Of a stretch of DNA of 24,109 nt, positions 1 to 6,951 are shown piece after piece (the stretch's first letter is position 1; each line of letters starts with the position of its first letter). The notes beneath the pieces are model-generated. The model did not search any database and was not told the DNA's origin. It was given only the letters and a program-made list of their open reading frames with translations. Both the position numbers and the translations under genes were made by a program. The DNA lies in contig CAYZKG010000028.1 of the NCBI GenBank assembly GCA_964478915.1, positions 1 to 24,109 of the forward strand. The letters run 5' to 3'. The DNA comes from CAYJUM01 sp964478915. GTDB taxonomy: Bacteria > Nitrospirota > Nitrospiria > Nitrospirales > Nitrospiraceae.

Positions 1-218
1 TCCGGCGTGGCCCCTATACAGGCTCGTTAGGGTATATCAGTTGGGCCGGGGATCTGGACCTGAACATCATCATCCGGACACTGGTGCTCACGCGAGGCCA
101 GGGCTACCTGCAGGTGGGCGCCGGCATCGTGGCGGACTCGGACCCCGGACGCGAATACGAGGAAACGTTGTACAAGGCTGAAGCGCTCCTCGAGGCACTA
201 AGAGCCGATGGCGTATGA
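1..218 (+). CDS. pabB: Anthranilate / 4-amino-4-deoxychorismate synthase component I, C-terminal end (partial)
   Basis: Only the last ~71 codons are in the window; the reading frame starts at base 3 and stops with TGA at 216-218. The translation begins RRGPYTGSLGYISW, followed by DLDLNIIIRTLV and GAGIVADSDPGREYEETLYK. These are the conserved C-terminal blocks of the chorismate-binding domain shared by TrpE and PabB, which aminate chorismate using ammonia from a glutamine amidotransferase partner. The stop overlaps the start of the next gene (ATGA, 215-218), a typical sign of translational coupling. Because that neighbour is PabC-like, PabB (p-aminobenzoate/folate branch) is more likely than TrpE, but the fragment alone does not separate them. 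Confidence 0.85.
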   Translation, partial: RRGPYTGSLGYISWAGDLDLNIIIRTLVLTRGQGYLQVGAGIVADSDPGREYEETLYKAEALLEALRADGV

Positions 219-1072
219 TGTGGATTTATCTGAATGACCGGTTTGTGGAGGCCAAGGAGGCCGTCGTCTCGGTCTTCGATCATGGCTTTCTCTACGGCGA
301 CGGGGTGTACGAAACGCTCCGAGCGTACACCGGGCGCATCTTCATGCTCCTCCAGCATCTCGCCCGACTTCGCCGATCCGCCGCGCTCATCGGCCTGGAG
401 CTGCCCATCCCGGAAAAGGACTGGCCCGCCCTCTTACAAGAAGCGATCGCCCGGAACAGCCTGAGCGACGCCTACGTTCGCATCACGGTCTCCCGTGGAG
501 AAGGAGACATCGGCCTGGATCCCCGCCTGTGTCCGCGGCCGACCATCGTGATCATCGCCAAGCCGTTCCGGCCGCACCCCCCGGAGCTGTTCAAGAAAGG
601 CGTGACGCTGGCGCTCGTCGCCGTGCGTCGAAATCACCCGGCAGCCCTGTCGCCTCAGATCAAATCTCTGAACTTCCTGAACAACATCCTGGCCAAGCAG
701 GAAGCGGTGCGAAGAGGGGCCTTCGATGGACTGATGCTCCACGTGGACGGGCACATCGCGGAGTGCACCACCAGCAATCTGTTCTTCGTGCGAGACGGCA
801 CTCTCTGCACGCCGTCTCTCGATTGCGGCATCCTCGATGGCATCACCCGGGAGGTGGTGCTGACGCTGGCTCGGGAAGCCGGCATCCCGGTTGCTGAAGG
901 CCGCTATGCGCCGCAGGCGCTGCTTCAGGCCGAGGAATGTTTTCTGACGAACACCAGCATGGAGATCATGCCGGTCCTGGCCATCGAGGGCACCGAGCTG
1001 GGGCGAAGCTGCCCGGGGCCGCTCACCGCGCGGCTGCGGGAGCTGTTTAGAGAGCTGAGCGCTGACAGCTAA
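215..1072 (+). CDS. pabC: Class IV aminotransferase-fold PLP enzyme, probable aminodeoxychorismate lyase
   Basis: This 285-residue protein has the size and motif order of the PLP fold type IV family (PabC, branched-chain aminotransferase, D-amino acid transaminase). An N-terminal block DHGFLYGDGVYETLR lies near residues 22-36. The PLP lysine is probably K150 in SPQIKSLNFLNN. IAECTTSNLFFV (~181-192) is the family block before the cofactor phosphate site, and GILDGITREVVL follows. The start ATG at 215 overlaps the stop of the upstream chorismate-binding enzyme by 4 nt; a second ATG at 218 is possible. Pairing with PabB suggests release of pyruvate from 4-amino-4-deoxychorismate to give p-aminobenzoate. 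An IlvE or D-amino acid transaminase role cannot be excluded from sequence alone. Confidence 0.82.
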   Translation: MMWIYLNDRFVEAKEAVVSVFDHGFLYGDGVYETLRAYTGRIFMLLQHLARLRRSAALIGLELPIPEKDWPALLQEAIARNSLSDAYVRITVSRGEGDIGLDPRLCPRPTIVIIAKPFRPHPPELFKKGVTLALVAVRRNHPAALSPQIKSLNFLNNILAKQEAVRRGAFDGLMLHVDGHIAECTTSNLFFVRDGTLCTPSLDCGILDGITREVVLTLAREAGIPVAEGRYAPQALLQAEECFLTNTSMEIMPVLAIEGTELGRSCPGPLTARLRELFRELSADS

Positions 1073-1087
1073 AAAGCTCCGAAGATT

Positions 1088-1116
1088 TTGACATCCGGCA
1101 GGACGGATGCTATGGT
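1088..1116 (+). promoter_or_regulatory. Sigma70-like promoter of the lytic transglycosylase gene, probably leaderless
   Basis: TTGACA (1088-1093), a 17-nt spacer and TATGGT (1111-1116). Transcription would start near 1123, right at the ATG at 1124, so the mRNA would have essentially no leader. The ATG at 1112 falls inside the -10 box, which argues against it as the start. Confidence 0.5.
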
Positions 1117-1123
1117 GGCTGGC

Positions 1124-1852
1124 ATGCGTAGAATCCCGTTCCTGTGTTTTGTCCTTTCCGGCGTTGCCGCCTGCTTCGGGCCGCTCCTCGGCGGTCCGCC
1201 GACAGCGACGGCCACCGACATTTTCCAATATGTCCAACCGGACGGGACGGTCGTGTTCACCAACGTCCCTAACGATCCCCGATTCAAACATTTTCGCTGG
1301 GGATCGATCCTCAAAAAATCGGGCGTCCGGCCCCGCCTGTCGTTCAAGGTTCCCTTTCAGCAGCTCGAAGGCGCGATCGCGCGGTATTCCAAGGAGCACC
1401 AGCTCGACCCCGCGCTGCTCCGCGCAGTCATCAAAGCAGAATCCGAGTTCGATCCGACCGCCCTCTCCAGAGCCGGGGCTCGCGGGCTGATGCAGCTCAT
1501 GCCGACGACGGCGTTGGAGCTGGACGTTCGGAACCCGCACGATCCCGAGGAGAACATCGGCGCCGGCGCGCGCTACCTCCGCTACCTCCTCAACCGCTTC
1601 AACGGCGATCTTCCGCTGGCCCTGGCGGCCTATAACGCCGGCGAAAGCCGAGTGGCCCGGTACCAGGCCATTCCGCCCATCCCGGAGACCCGCGAATACG
1701 TCAGAAAGGTGCTGCGCTACTATCGGACGTTCTCCAGCGCCCTGGTGGGCACGCGCACCTACACCGGGGAGCATGCATCCCGGACCAACTTCATGACCTC
1801 CGCGACCGACCTGAGCTGGACCGGCTCGGGAACCGCCGCTCCCGCCCGCTGA
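1124..1852 (+). CDS. Exported lytic transglycosylase with DUF4124-like N-terminus and SLT domain
   Basis: The 242-residue product starts with a signal-peptide-like stretch (MRRIPFLCFVLSGVAACF). A DUF4124-like segment follows (IFQYVQPDGTVVFTNVP), then a Slt/MltC-type transglycosylase domain. Recognisable blocks are LLRAVIKAESEFDP, with E106 as the likely catalytic acid, GARGLMQLMPTTA, ENIGAGARYLRYLL and ALAAYNAGESRV. The enzyme should cleave peptidoglycan glycan strands in the periplasm, forming 1,6-anhydro ends. I chose ATG 1124 because a good promoter ends at 1116; ATG 1112 and TTG 1088 in the same frame are alternatives. The gene converges on nadB and their 3' ends overlap by 62 nt (1791-1852). 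Confidence 0.87.
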   Translation: MRRIPFLCFVLSGVAACFGPLLGGPPTATATDIFQYVQPDGTVVFTNVPNDPRFKHFRWGSILKKSGVRPRLSFKVPFQQLEGAIARYSKEHQLDPALLRAVIKAESEFDPTALSRAGARGLMQLMPTTALELDVRNPHDPEENIGAGARYLRYLLNRFNGDLPLALAAYNAGESRVARYQAIPPIPETREYVRKVLRYYRTFSSALVGTRTYTGEHASRTNFMTSATDLSWTGSGTAAPAR

Positions 1853-3413
1853 CCTGACTCCCCGATTCGATCCGGCTGTGCTGCCGCCAGCCCGGACGGT
1901 TGCTCTCCGGATAATCAGCCCGATAGTGCGCCCCGACGCTGTTCTGGCGCCAGAGCGCCGCCTCGGCGACACAGCGGCCCACCTGCACCATGTTCTTGAC
2001 CTCCAGATCCCGTCGCGTCCCGAACGGGCGCGACACGAGCCGTTCCCATCGCGACAACTGCGCCAAAGCGCCGGCCAGCGAATCCCGCGTCCGGACGATG
2101 CCGACCTTCCCCCACATCAGCCGACGCAAGGAGCTCCACAGCTTGTCCGCGTCATCGAGCGGTTTCAGCGGGCCGCGATCCAGATCGCGTACTGAGGGGA
2201 ACGGCCCCGCGGACCGTGCGCGGTGAGCGGCAAAGCGGGTCGCCGCGCGCGCCGCGCGCGCGCCGAACACCAGGCCTTCGAGCAGGGAATTACTCGCCAG
2301 CCGATTCGCGCCGTGCACCCCGCTGCAGGCCACCTCCCCGGCTGCAAACAGGCCCGGAAGGCTGGTCGCGCCGTCCGTGTCGGTCCACACACCGCCCATC
2401 ATATAGTGGGCGCTGGGCGAGACCGGGATCCACTCTTCGGTCATGTCGATGTCGTACCGCAGACAGGTGGAATAGATCGTCGGGAACCGACGCTTGATGA
2501 ACGCCGCGCTGAGGTGGGTCACATCCAGATAGACGTGGCGGGCCCGCGTCACGGCCATCTCGGACCAGATCGCCCTGGCGACGATGTCCCGCGGAGCCAG
2601 CTCCCCCTCCGGATGATAGCGCCTCATGAACAGCTCCCCCTTGATGCTGCGCAGCCGGCCGCCTTCCCCGCGGATCGCTTCCGAGAGGAGAAACGGCGGG
2701 CTGTTGGGAAGATACAGCGCGGTGGGATGAAACTGGACGAACTCCATATCCGCGAGCCTGGCCCCGGCCCGATGGGCCATCGCCATGCCGTCGCCGGTCG
2801 CGCTGGGCGGGTTCGTCGTCCTCGCGTACACCTGTCCCGCTCCCCCCGTCGCCAGCAGCACGGCGGACGCCTGGAGGACGGTTCTCACGCCGGTCATCTC
2901 GTCCAGGACCAAGGCGCCGCGGCAGACGCCGCCGACCATGACGAGATCGGCCGTAAAGTGCCGGTCGAGCCATCCGATCGTCTTCGCCCGCCGGGCACGC
3001 GCCAGCAGCACCTTGACCATCTCATTGCCGGTGGCGTCACCCCTCGCCCGGAGGATCCGGCTGCGGCTGTGTGCCGCCTCGCGGGCGAACGCAAATTTGC
3101 CGCCGATCTTGTCGAACTTGGCGCCCCAGGCGATCAGCTCCTGGATTCGCTCCGGCCCTTCCTGAACCAGCACGCGCACCGCCTGGGGGCTGCAGAGCCC
3201 GTGTCCGGCTTTCAGCGTATCGGTGAGATGGATCGAGACATCGTCTTCTTCGCTGAGGGCCACCGCTACGCCGCCCTGGGCATAGATCGAACTGCTCTGG
3301 AGCGGAGAGCCTTTGGTCAGCATCAGCACTCGGCCGTGGCGGCTGAGCTCGATCGCGGCGCGCAGGCCTGCCACCCCGCTGCCGATGACCAGGAAGTCTG
3401 TGCCGACGGTCAT
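1791..3413 (-). CDS. nadB: L-aspartate oxidase
   Basis: This 540-residue FAD enzyme makes iminoaspartate from aspartate, the first step of de novo NAD synthesis. The N-terminal dinucleotide-binding glycines are G11, G13 and G16 (VIGSGVAGLRAA). Family blocks follow: SSSIYAQGGVAVAL (~41-53), EFVQFHPTALY (224-234), EAIRGEGGRL, SPSAHYMMGGVWTD (332-345) and SGVHGANRLASNSLLEG (364-380). The conserved C-terminal block GAHYRADYPE is at 494-503. About 30 Ser/Arg-rich residues then run into the 3' end of the convergent transglycosylase gene, which looks like read-through past an ancestral stop. The start overlaps the stop of the upstream lipoprotein gene (ATGA, 3410-3413), so the two are probably co-transcribed. 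nadA and nadC are not in the window. Confidence 0.95.
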   Translation of the reverse strand: MTVGTDFLVIGSGVAGLRAAIELSRHGRVLMLTKGSPLQSSSIYAQGGVAVALSEEDDVSIHLTDTLKAGHGLCSPQAVRVLVQEGPERIQELIAWGAKFDKIGGKFAFAREAAHSRSRILRARGDATGNEMVKVLLARARRAKTIGWLDRHFTADLVMVGGVCRGALVLDEMTGVRTVLQASAVLLATGGAGQVYARTTNPPSATGDGMAMAHRAGARLADMEFVQFHPTALYLPNSPPFLLSEAIRGEGGRLRSIKGELFMRRYHPEGELAPRDIVARAIWSEMAVTRARHVYLDVTHLSAAFIKRRFPTIYSTCLRYDIDMTEEWIPVSPSAHYMMGGVWTDTDGATSLPGLFAAGEVACSGVHGANRLASNSLLEGLVFGARAARAATRFAAHRARSAGPFPSVRDLDRGPLKPLDDADKLWSSLRRLMWGKVGIVRTRDSLAGALAQLSRWERLVSRPFGTRRDLEVKNMVQVGRCVAEAALWRQNSVGAHYRADYPESNRPGWRQHSRIESGSQVSGRERRFPSRSSSGRSRRS

Positions 3414-3913
3414 CCAGGCGATCCCTCTTTCGAAGGCTCGGTGTGGCGCGTCGCCATGCCGAAGGGGAGGTCACCGTCCATGTTGCTGAGGAGGATGGAC
3501 TTCACGCCGACCCATCGAAGGACCCCGTGTCCGCGCTCGCGAAAGCCGTCATCGGCCGGATTCCGCTTCCACTGCCCTTGCCAGTGCACGAAGACCTCGA
3601 TGGTTTCGCCGTCAATGACGATGCGGTCGATGGAGAAGTCCAGCGAGATTTCCTGGAAGTGTTCGAAGTCGCGGGTGATCTCCGCTTCCATTCGCTCCAG
3701 GCGCTCCAGTGGCAGCATGAGCGCGTGAATGCCGAGGAGGTCCTTGCCGGTATAGGCTTTCCGCAGGGATTCGACCGCCGCATCGATGCGTTGGTAGCGC
3801 GCGAAGTCTTCCGGATACCGCGGACCTTTGGAGGAGCAGCCGGCGCAGAACGCGAGGATCCCCAACAGACAGAGGAGTCGCATCCAGCCGGCGTCGCAGC
3901 GTGTCGATGCCAT
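3410..3913 (-). CDS. Small predicted lipoprotein of unknown function
   Basis: A 167-residue protein with no family that I recognise. After a short start region comes MRLLCLLGILAFCAGC, a hydrophobic segment ending in a lipobox-like CAGC, so C26 is probably lipidated. The mature part is mixed alpha/beta with charged helices (IDAAVESLRKAYTGKDLLGI, LPLERLERMEAEI) and a beta-rich block (IVIDGETIEVFVHWQGQW). Size and pattern recall small NTF2-like or YchJ-like folds, but this is a guess. Two starts compete: ATG 3913, favoured because a TATAAT box ends 8 nt upstream, and ATG 3883, which would give a cleaner signal peptide. It is translationally coupled to nadB. Confidence 0.7.
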   Translation of the reverse strand: MASTRCDAGWMRLLCLLGILAFCAGCSSKGPRYPEDFARYQRIDAAVESLRKAYTGKDLLGIHALMLPLERLERMEAEITRDFEHFQEISLDFSIDRIVIDGETIEVFVHWQGQWKRNPADDGFRERGHGVLRWVGVKSILLSNMDGDLPFGMATRHTEPSKEGSPG

Positions 3914-3921
3914 GGCGGCGC

Positions 3922-3950
3922 ATTATACCGATTTCTTGACAGGCTCTCCA
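3922..3950 (-). promoter_or_regulatory. Sigma70-like promoter for the lipoprotein-nadB pair, probably leaderless
   Basis: Read on the minus strand: TGGAGA (3950-3945), 17 nt, then a perfect TATAAT (3927-3922). Only 8 nt (GCGCCGCC) separate the -10 box from the ATG at 3913, and there is no Shine-Dalgarno sequence. Confidence 0.6.
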
Positions 3951-3964
3951 GGTGTGTGTTACGT
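3936..3964 (+). promoter_or_regulatory. Weak candidate promoter for the bS22-like / ABC exporter operon
   Basis: A perfect -35 TTGACA (3936-3941) is followed after 17 nt by TTACGT (3959-3964), a poor -10 match. It lies back to back with the divergent promoter at 3922-3950, so the two would compete for polymerase. The -35 is convincing; the -10 is not. Confidence 0.28.
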
Positions 3965-4014
3965 ATCGGCCGCTTGCTCGGGATTTCCCCGCATGTCCTG
4001 AAGTGGAGTAACCG

Positions 4015-4110
4015 ATGGCCAGCGTCCTGAAAAAGCGCAGGAAAAAAATGCGGAAGCACAAGCACAAGAAGCTCCGCAGGCGAATGAAATTCCAGCGCCG
4101 GAAGAGCTAA
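4015..4110 (+). CDS. bS22/mS38-like (AURKAIP1/COX24-domain) small ribosomal protein, 31 aa
   Basis: A 31-residue, extremely basic protein beginning MASVLKKRRKKMRKHKHKKL and ending in MKFQRRKS. Its pattern closely matches the AURKAIP1/COX24 family, the bacterial counterpart of mitochondrial mS38 and of mycobacterial bS22 (a 33-residue protein beginning MGSVIKKRRKRM, from memory). Family knowledge places it on 16S rRNA in the small ribosomal subunit. A GTGGAG ribosome-binding site (4003-4008) sits 6 nt before the ATG. At 96 nt it is easily missed by gene callers. The following gene starts 29 nt downstream, so it probably leads an operon with the conserved 72-aa protein and the ABC exporter. Confidence 0.87.
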   Translation: MASVLKKRRKKMRKHKHKKLRRRMKFQRRKS

Positions 4111-4139
4111 GGTCGGCTTGTCAAGAGCCGGAGGCTCCC

Positions 4140-4358
4140 GTGCCCGAGGGAAAGAAGGTTCGAATCCGAGTGCGAACGGTCAGCAGCCTGTACGTCGGCG
4201 ACTTCGTCATCCCGCCCATGCGCAACCGCGTGTCGGATGTCCTCAATGAAGAGGAACGCTTGTTCATCAACCTCACGGACGTGGTGATCAACGACACGGA
4301 ACGCGCCGAATTCGTCTCGCTCAACAAGAACATGATCGAATCCATCACCCAGCTCTAG
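4140..4358 (+). CDS. Conserved 72-aa protein of unknown function
   Basis: The GTG start at 4140 is set by a GGAGG site at 4130-4134, five nt upstream. The 72-residue product is soluble. It has a basic N-terminus (MPEGKKVRIRVRT), then YVGDFVIPPMRNRVSDVLNE and LFINLTDVVIND, and ends VSLNKNMIESITQL. The pattern of short strands with a RLSD/LN-like core resembles small DUF6812-type proteins. I recall that family only loosely and assign no function. It lies between the bS22-like gene (29 nt upstream) and the ABC exporter (58 nt downstream), apparently in one transcript. Confidence 0.72.
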   Translation: MPEGKKVRIRVRTVSSLYVGDFVIPPMRNRVSDVLNEEERLFINLTDVVINDTERAEFVSLNKNMIESITQL

Positions 4359-4390
4359 TGGTTCTGTCCACTCCGGCCTCTCTTCCTTTT

Positions 4391-4416
4391 CACTCCTCAC
4401 TCCTGACTCCTTACTC
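4391..4416 (+). repeat. Heptanucleotide tandem repeat directly before the ABC exporter start
   Basis: CACTCCT, CACTCCT, GACTCCT, TACTC in perfect 7-nt phase, ending at the base before ATG 4417. It takes the place of a ribosome-binding site; no purine-rich Shine-Dalgarno sequence is visible in the 58-nt gap. Confidence 0.8.
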
Positions 4417-6150
4417 ATGACGCCGTACTACTCCCGGTTCTATCCCTTCATCAGACCCTATCTCGCCCGGATGGCCGGTGCCGCGATGTTGGCCATGGGA
4501 GTGGCCGGCCTCAATCTGGCGATGCTGCGCCTGGCCGGGCACCTCTGGGACATCATCACCGTCCGCCGGGACCTGATCGGCATGACGAGCACGGTCGGGC
4601 TGTTTCTGTTGCTCGTTCTGGCCCAGGGCCTCCTGTCGATGGGGCACAGCTACCTGACCGTCTGGGTCTCCCAGCGGATCATGGCGGACTTCCGGGCCCA
4701 CCTCTTCGGACACTTGCAACGCCTATCCCTCAGTTTTTTTGCGAAGCGGAGGACCGGGGAAATCCTTTCCAGGCTGATGACCGACGTGAGCATGATCCAG
4801 AGCACCGCCACCGAGACACCCATCGACTCGGCGAAGCAGTTCGTCACCTTGGTCGGCGGGATCGGATTCCTGCTGGTCATGAATTGGCGCCTCTGCCTGT
4901 TGATCCTCGCCTTGTTGCCGGTCCTCGTGGTGGTCGCGCGGTTTTTCGGCCGGCGGCTGAAGGTCCTCTCCACGGCCATGCAGGACCAGACCGCTTCGCT
5001 CTCCACGCTGGTCGAGGAGGTGCTCTCCGGCATCCGCATCGTCAAGTCGTTCGTGCAGACCCGGCGCGAAGAGAAACGCTTCACCGGAGAAATCCGGCGG
5101 GCGTCGGACCTTACGCTCCGCAGAGCCGCGGTGCTGGCGATCTTCATTCCGACCATCACCCTGCTGACGTTCGCCTCGGCCGGCGCGGTGCTGTGGTATG
5201 GAGGGCGGCAGGTGATCGAAGGCAGCATCTCTCCGGGCGACCTGTTCGCGTTCGTGCTCTTCGCCGGCATCCTGATCGGACCGTTCAGCTCCGCTGCCAG
5301 GGCCTTTGCCCAGGTGAAGGAAGCTCAAGGCGCGTTGCACCGGGTCTTCGAGATCCTGGACACCAAACCCGAGGTGGTCGATCGGCCGGACGCGGTGGAG
5401 CTGCCGGCGATCAAGGGGCACATCCGGGCGGTTGGAATCGGCTTTGCGTACGATCCCCGGCAGCCGGTCTTGACCGATGTCTCGTTCGAAGCCATGCCGG
5501 GAGAGATGGTGGCCTTCGTGGGTCCCACCGGCTCGGGCAAGACCACGCTCGTCAATCTCCTGCACCGGTTCTATGATCCGACCCGAGGCCGCATCCTCAT
5601 CGATGAACATGACCTGCGGGACGTACGCCTGGAGAGCCTCTACCGTCAGATCGCTCTTGTGCCCCAGGAGACCATCCTGTTCGGCGGCACGATTGAAGAG
5701 AATATCCGCTACGGCCGAGAGGGCGCGTCGGAGGAGGAGGTCATCGCCGCCAGCCAGGCCGCCAATGCGCATGAGTTCATCACCGCGATGCCGGACGGCT
5801 ACCGGACGGTCGTGGGGGAAAAGGGGGTGAACCTCTCAGGCGGGCAACGCCAGCGACTGGCCATAGCACGGGCCATTTTGAAAAACCCGTGCATCCTGAT
5901 CCTCGATGAAGCCACCTCCGCGCTGGATGCCGAGTCCGAGATGCTCGTGCAGGAGGCCTTGGATCGGCTCATGGTGGGAAAAACGTCGTTCGTCGTGGCC
6001 CACCGCTTGACCACCGTGCAGCGCGCGGACCGCATTCTGGTCCTGAACAAGGGGCGGATCGTCGAGGAAGGGACTCACACGGCACTCATGGCGCGACAGG
6101 GTCTCTACCATTACCTGTACACCGTCCGCCTCGCCGAAATCCAGGACTGA
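4417..6150 (+). CDS. MsbA-type ABC exporter (permease fused to ATPase)
   Basis: A 577-residue half-transporter with about six membrane segments in residues 15-300 and a complete C-terminal ATPase. Walker A is GPTGSGKTT (369-377), the Q-loop VPQ ends at Q416, the signature LSGGQ is 473-477, Walker B is ILILDE (493-498) and the switch histidine is H529 in VVAHRLTT. All catalytic residues are present. Homodimers of this type flip lipids or export hydrophobic compounds across the inner membrane. Assignment to MsbA (lipid A core flipping) is by overall resemblance, and no LPS genes are adjacent. The gene follows the bS22-like and 72-aa genes. It is flanked at both ends by heptanucleotide repeats, with no visible Shine-Dalgarno site. 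Confidence 0.9.
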   Translation: MTPYYSRFYPFIRPYLARMAGAAMLAMGVAGLNLAMLRLAGHLWDIITVRRDLIGMTSTVGLFLLLVLAQGLLSMGHSYLTVWVSQRIMADFRAHLFGHLQRLSLSFFAKRRTGEILSRLMTDVSMIQSTATETPIDSAKQFVTLVGGIGFLLVMNWRLCLLILALLPVLVVVARFFGRRLKVLSTAMQDQTASLSTLVEEVLSGIRIVKSFVQTRREEKRFTGEIRRASDLTLRRAAVLAIFIPTITLLTFASAGAVLWYGGRQVIEGSISPGDLFAFVLFAGILIGPFSSAARAFAQVKEAQGALHRVFEILDTKPEVVDRPDAVELPAIKGHIRAVGIGFAYDPRQPVLTDVSFEAMPGEMVAFVGPTGSGKTTLVNLLHRFYDPTRGRILIDEHDLRDVRLESLYRQIALVPQETILFGGTIEENIRYGREGASEEEVIAASQAANAHEFITAMPDGYRTVVGEKGVNLSGGQRQRLAIARAILKNPCILILDEATSALDAESEMLVQEALDRLMVGKTSFVVAHRLTTVQRADRILVLNKGRIVEEGTHTALMARQGLYHYLYTVRLAEIQD

Positions 6151-6192
6151 GTTTCGAGGACTGAGGGCCGAGGCTCAGTCCTCAGTCCTACT
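6144..6192. repeat. Heptad-phased repeat with a 10-bp hairpin between convergent genes
   Basis: In 7-nt phase: GGACTGA, GTTTCGA, GGACTGA, GGGCCGA, GGCTCAG, TCCTCAG, TCCTACT. Within it GAGGACTGAG (6156-6165) and CTCAGTCCTC (6174-6183) form a perfect 10-bp stem with an 8-nt loop. A second pair (GGACTGAG 6144-6151 with CTCAGTCC 6181-6188) nests outside. It lies between the stop at 6150 and the convergent gene ending at 6196, so it may act as a two-way terminator, although it lacks a U-tract. Confidence 0.65.
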
Positions 6193-6195
6193 TCA

Positions 6196-6867
6196 TCACT
6201 TTACTTTCGAGAAATCGGCGTCGATTTCCGTGGTCTTGCCGTCCGGGAAGTAGACCACGATCTTGGTCTTGGCATTCGGGTCAAAACTGTCGTAGAGGAA
6301 CCGGGCGGTGAATCGGGACCGGTACGGCGGTCCCGGACCCTCGTTCTTGCGTCCTCGATCGGCCTGACCGACGTGCTCCGGCTTGATGGTCTTGGAACCC
6401 CCCTGTTGAAACACGACCTGCGCCCCATCCGCAAAATACTCGTCATCGCCGCAGAGCTGCACCTCGATCTCCATGTTCGGCATATCGAGGTATTGCCGGA
6501 TCTTGTCCTCCGGCATGCGGATTTCACGCTTCTGCTTTTTGGACTCGCGGGTCTCGATCCGGCCGGCCGCCTCCAGCGCAAAACGCTTGGTCCTCAAGAC
6601 CGCGCTGGCGCCGCAGGGATCCTTTTCTGGATCGGCACCCACTCTGGTCGTCAAGGAGGCTTGCTGCATGACCTTCTTGACTTCTTCAGGCGTGTTGGCC
6701 TTATCGAGCGACTCCCGTCCGGCGGCCAGCGCTTTCTTGGCCTCCTCCATCGTCAGCTTCACGTCGATCGCCGACGTTGGGCTGGCTGCCCCGACCAGCA
6801 GCACCACGCCAATTGCCAGGGCTATCCCCAGGCGAACCCGAGTTGCCGCTTCGAACCGAATACGCAT
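6196..6867 (-). CDS. Exported hypothetical protein, 223 aa
   Basis: I do not recognise this family. A signal peptide is clear: positively charged start, a hydrophobic stretch (LGIALAIGVVLLVGAA) and a likely cut after TSA near residue 33. The mature protein starts with helical, Lys/Glu-rich sequence (KLTMEEAKKALAAGRESLDKA). Two cysteines (DPCGASAVLR and VQLCGDDEYF) could form a disulfide. A beta-rich C-terminal half follows, with RSRFTARFLYDSFDP and KIVVYFPDGKTTEIDADF. An excellent AGGAGG site (6872-6877) sits 4 nt before the ATG, supporting a real and well-translated gene. It is probably a periplasmic or surface-associated protein that stands alone, 70 nt beyond the maf stop. Confidence 0.72.
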   Translation of the reverse strand: MRIRFEAATRVRLGIALAIGVVLLVGAASPTSAIDVKLTMEEAKKALAAGRESLDKANTPEEVKKVMQQASLTTRVGADPEKDPCGASAVLRTKRFALEAAGRIETRESKKQKREIRMPEDKIRQYLDMPNMEIEVQLCGDDEYFADGAQVVFQQGGSKTIKPEHVGQADRGRKNEGPGPPYRSRFTARFLYDSFDPNAKTKIVVYFPDGKTTEIDADFSKVK

Positions 6868-6930
6868 AAAGCCTCCTGATGTGGAGGTGCCATTCTAGGG
6901 AAAACCACCGGACCTTTGCAATCCTCTCCG

Positions 6931-6951
6931 CTAGCCTCTAGCCCATAGCCT
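6931..6951. repeat. Heptanucleotide repeat spanning the maf stop codon
   Basis: CTAGCCT, CTAGCCC, ATAGCCT in 7-nt phase. The maf stop (TAG on the minus strand, 6938-6940) lies inside the second unit. Confidence 0.6.

Noticed and set aside
434..1972. Long open frame (512 codons) on the minus strand opposite pabC and the transglycosylase
   Set aside because: Arg/Gly/His-rich translation with no family motifs, antisense to two well-supported genes; a normal by-product of high GC.
2223..3728. 501-codon plus-strand open frame opposite nadB
   Set aside because: Composition is typical of an antisense shadow (His, Arg, Pro rich) and nadB motifs are unmistakable on the other strand.
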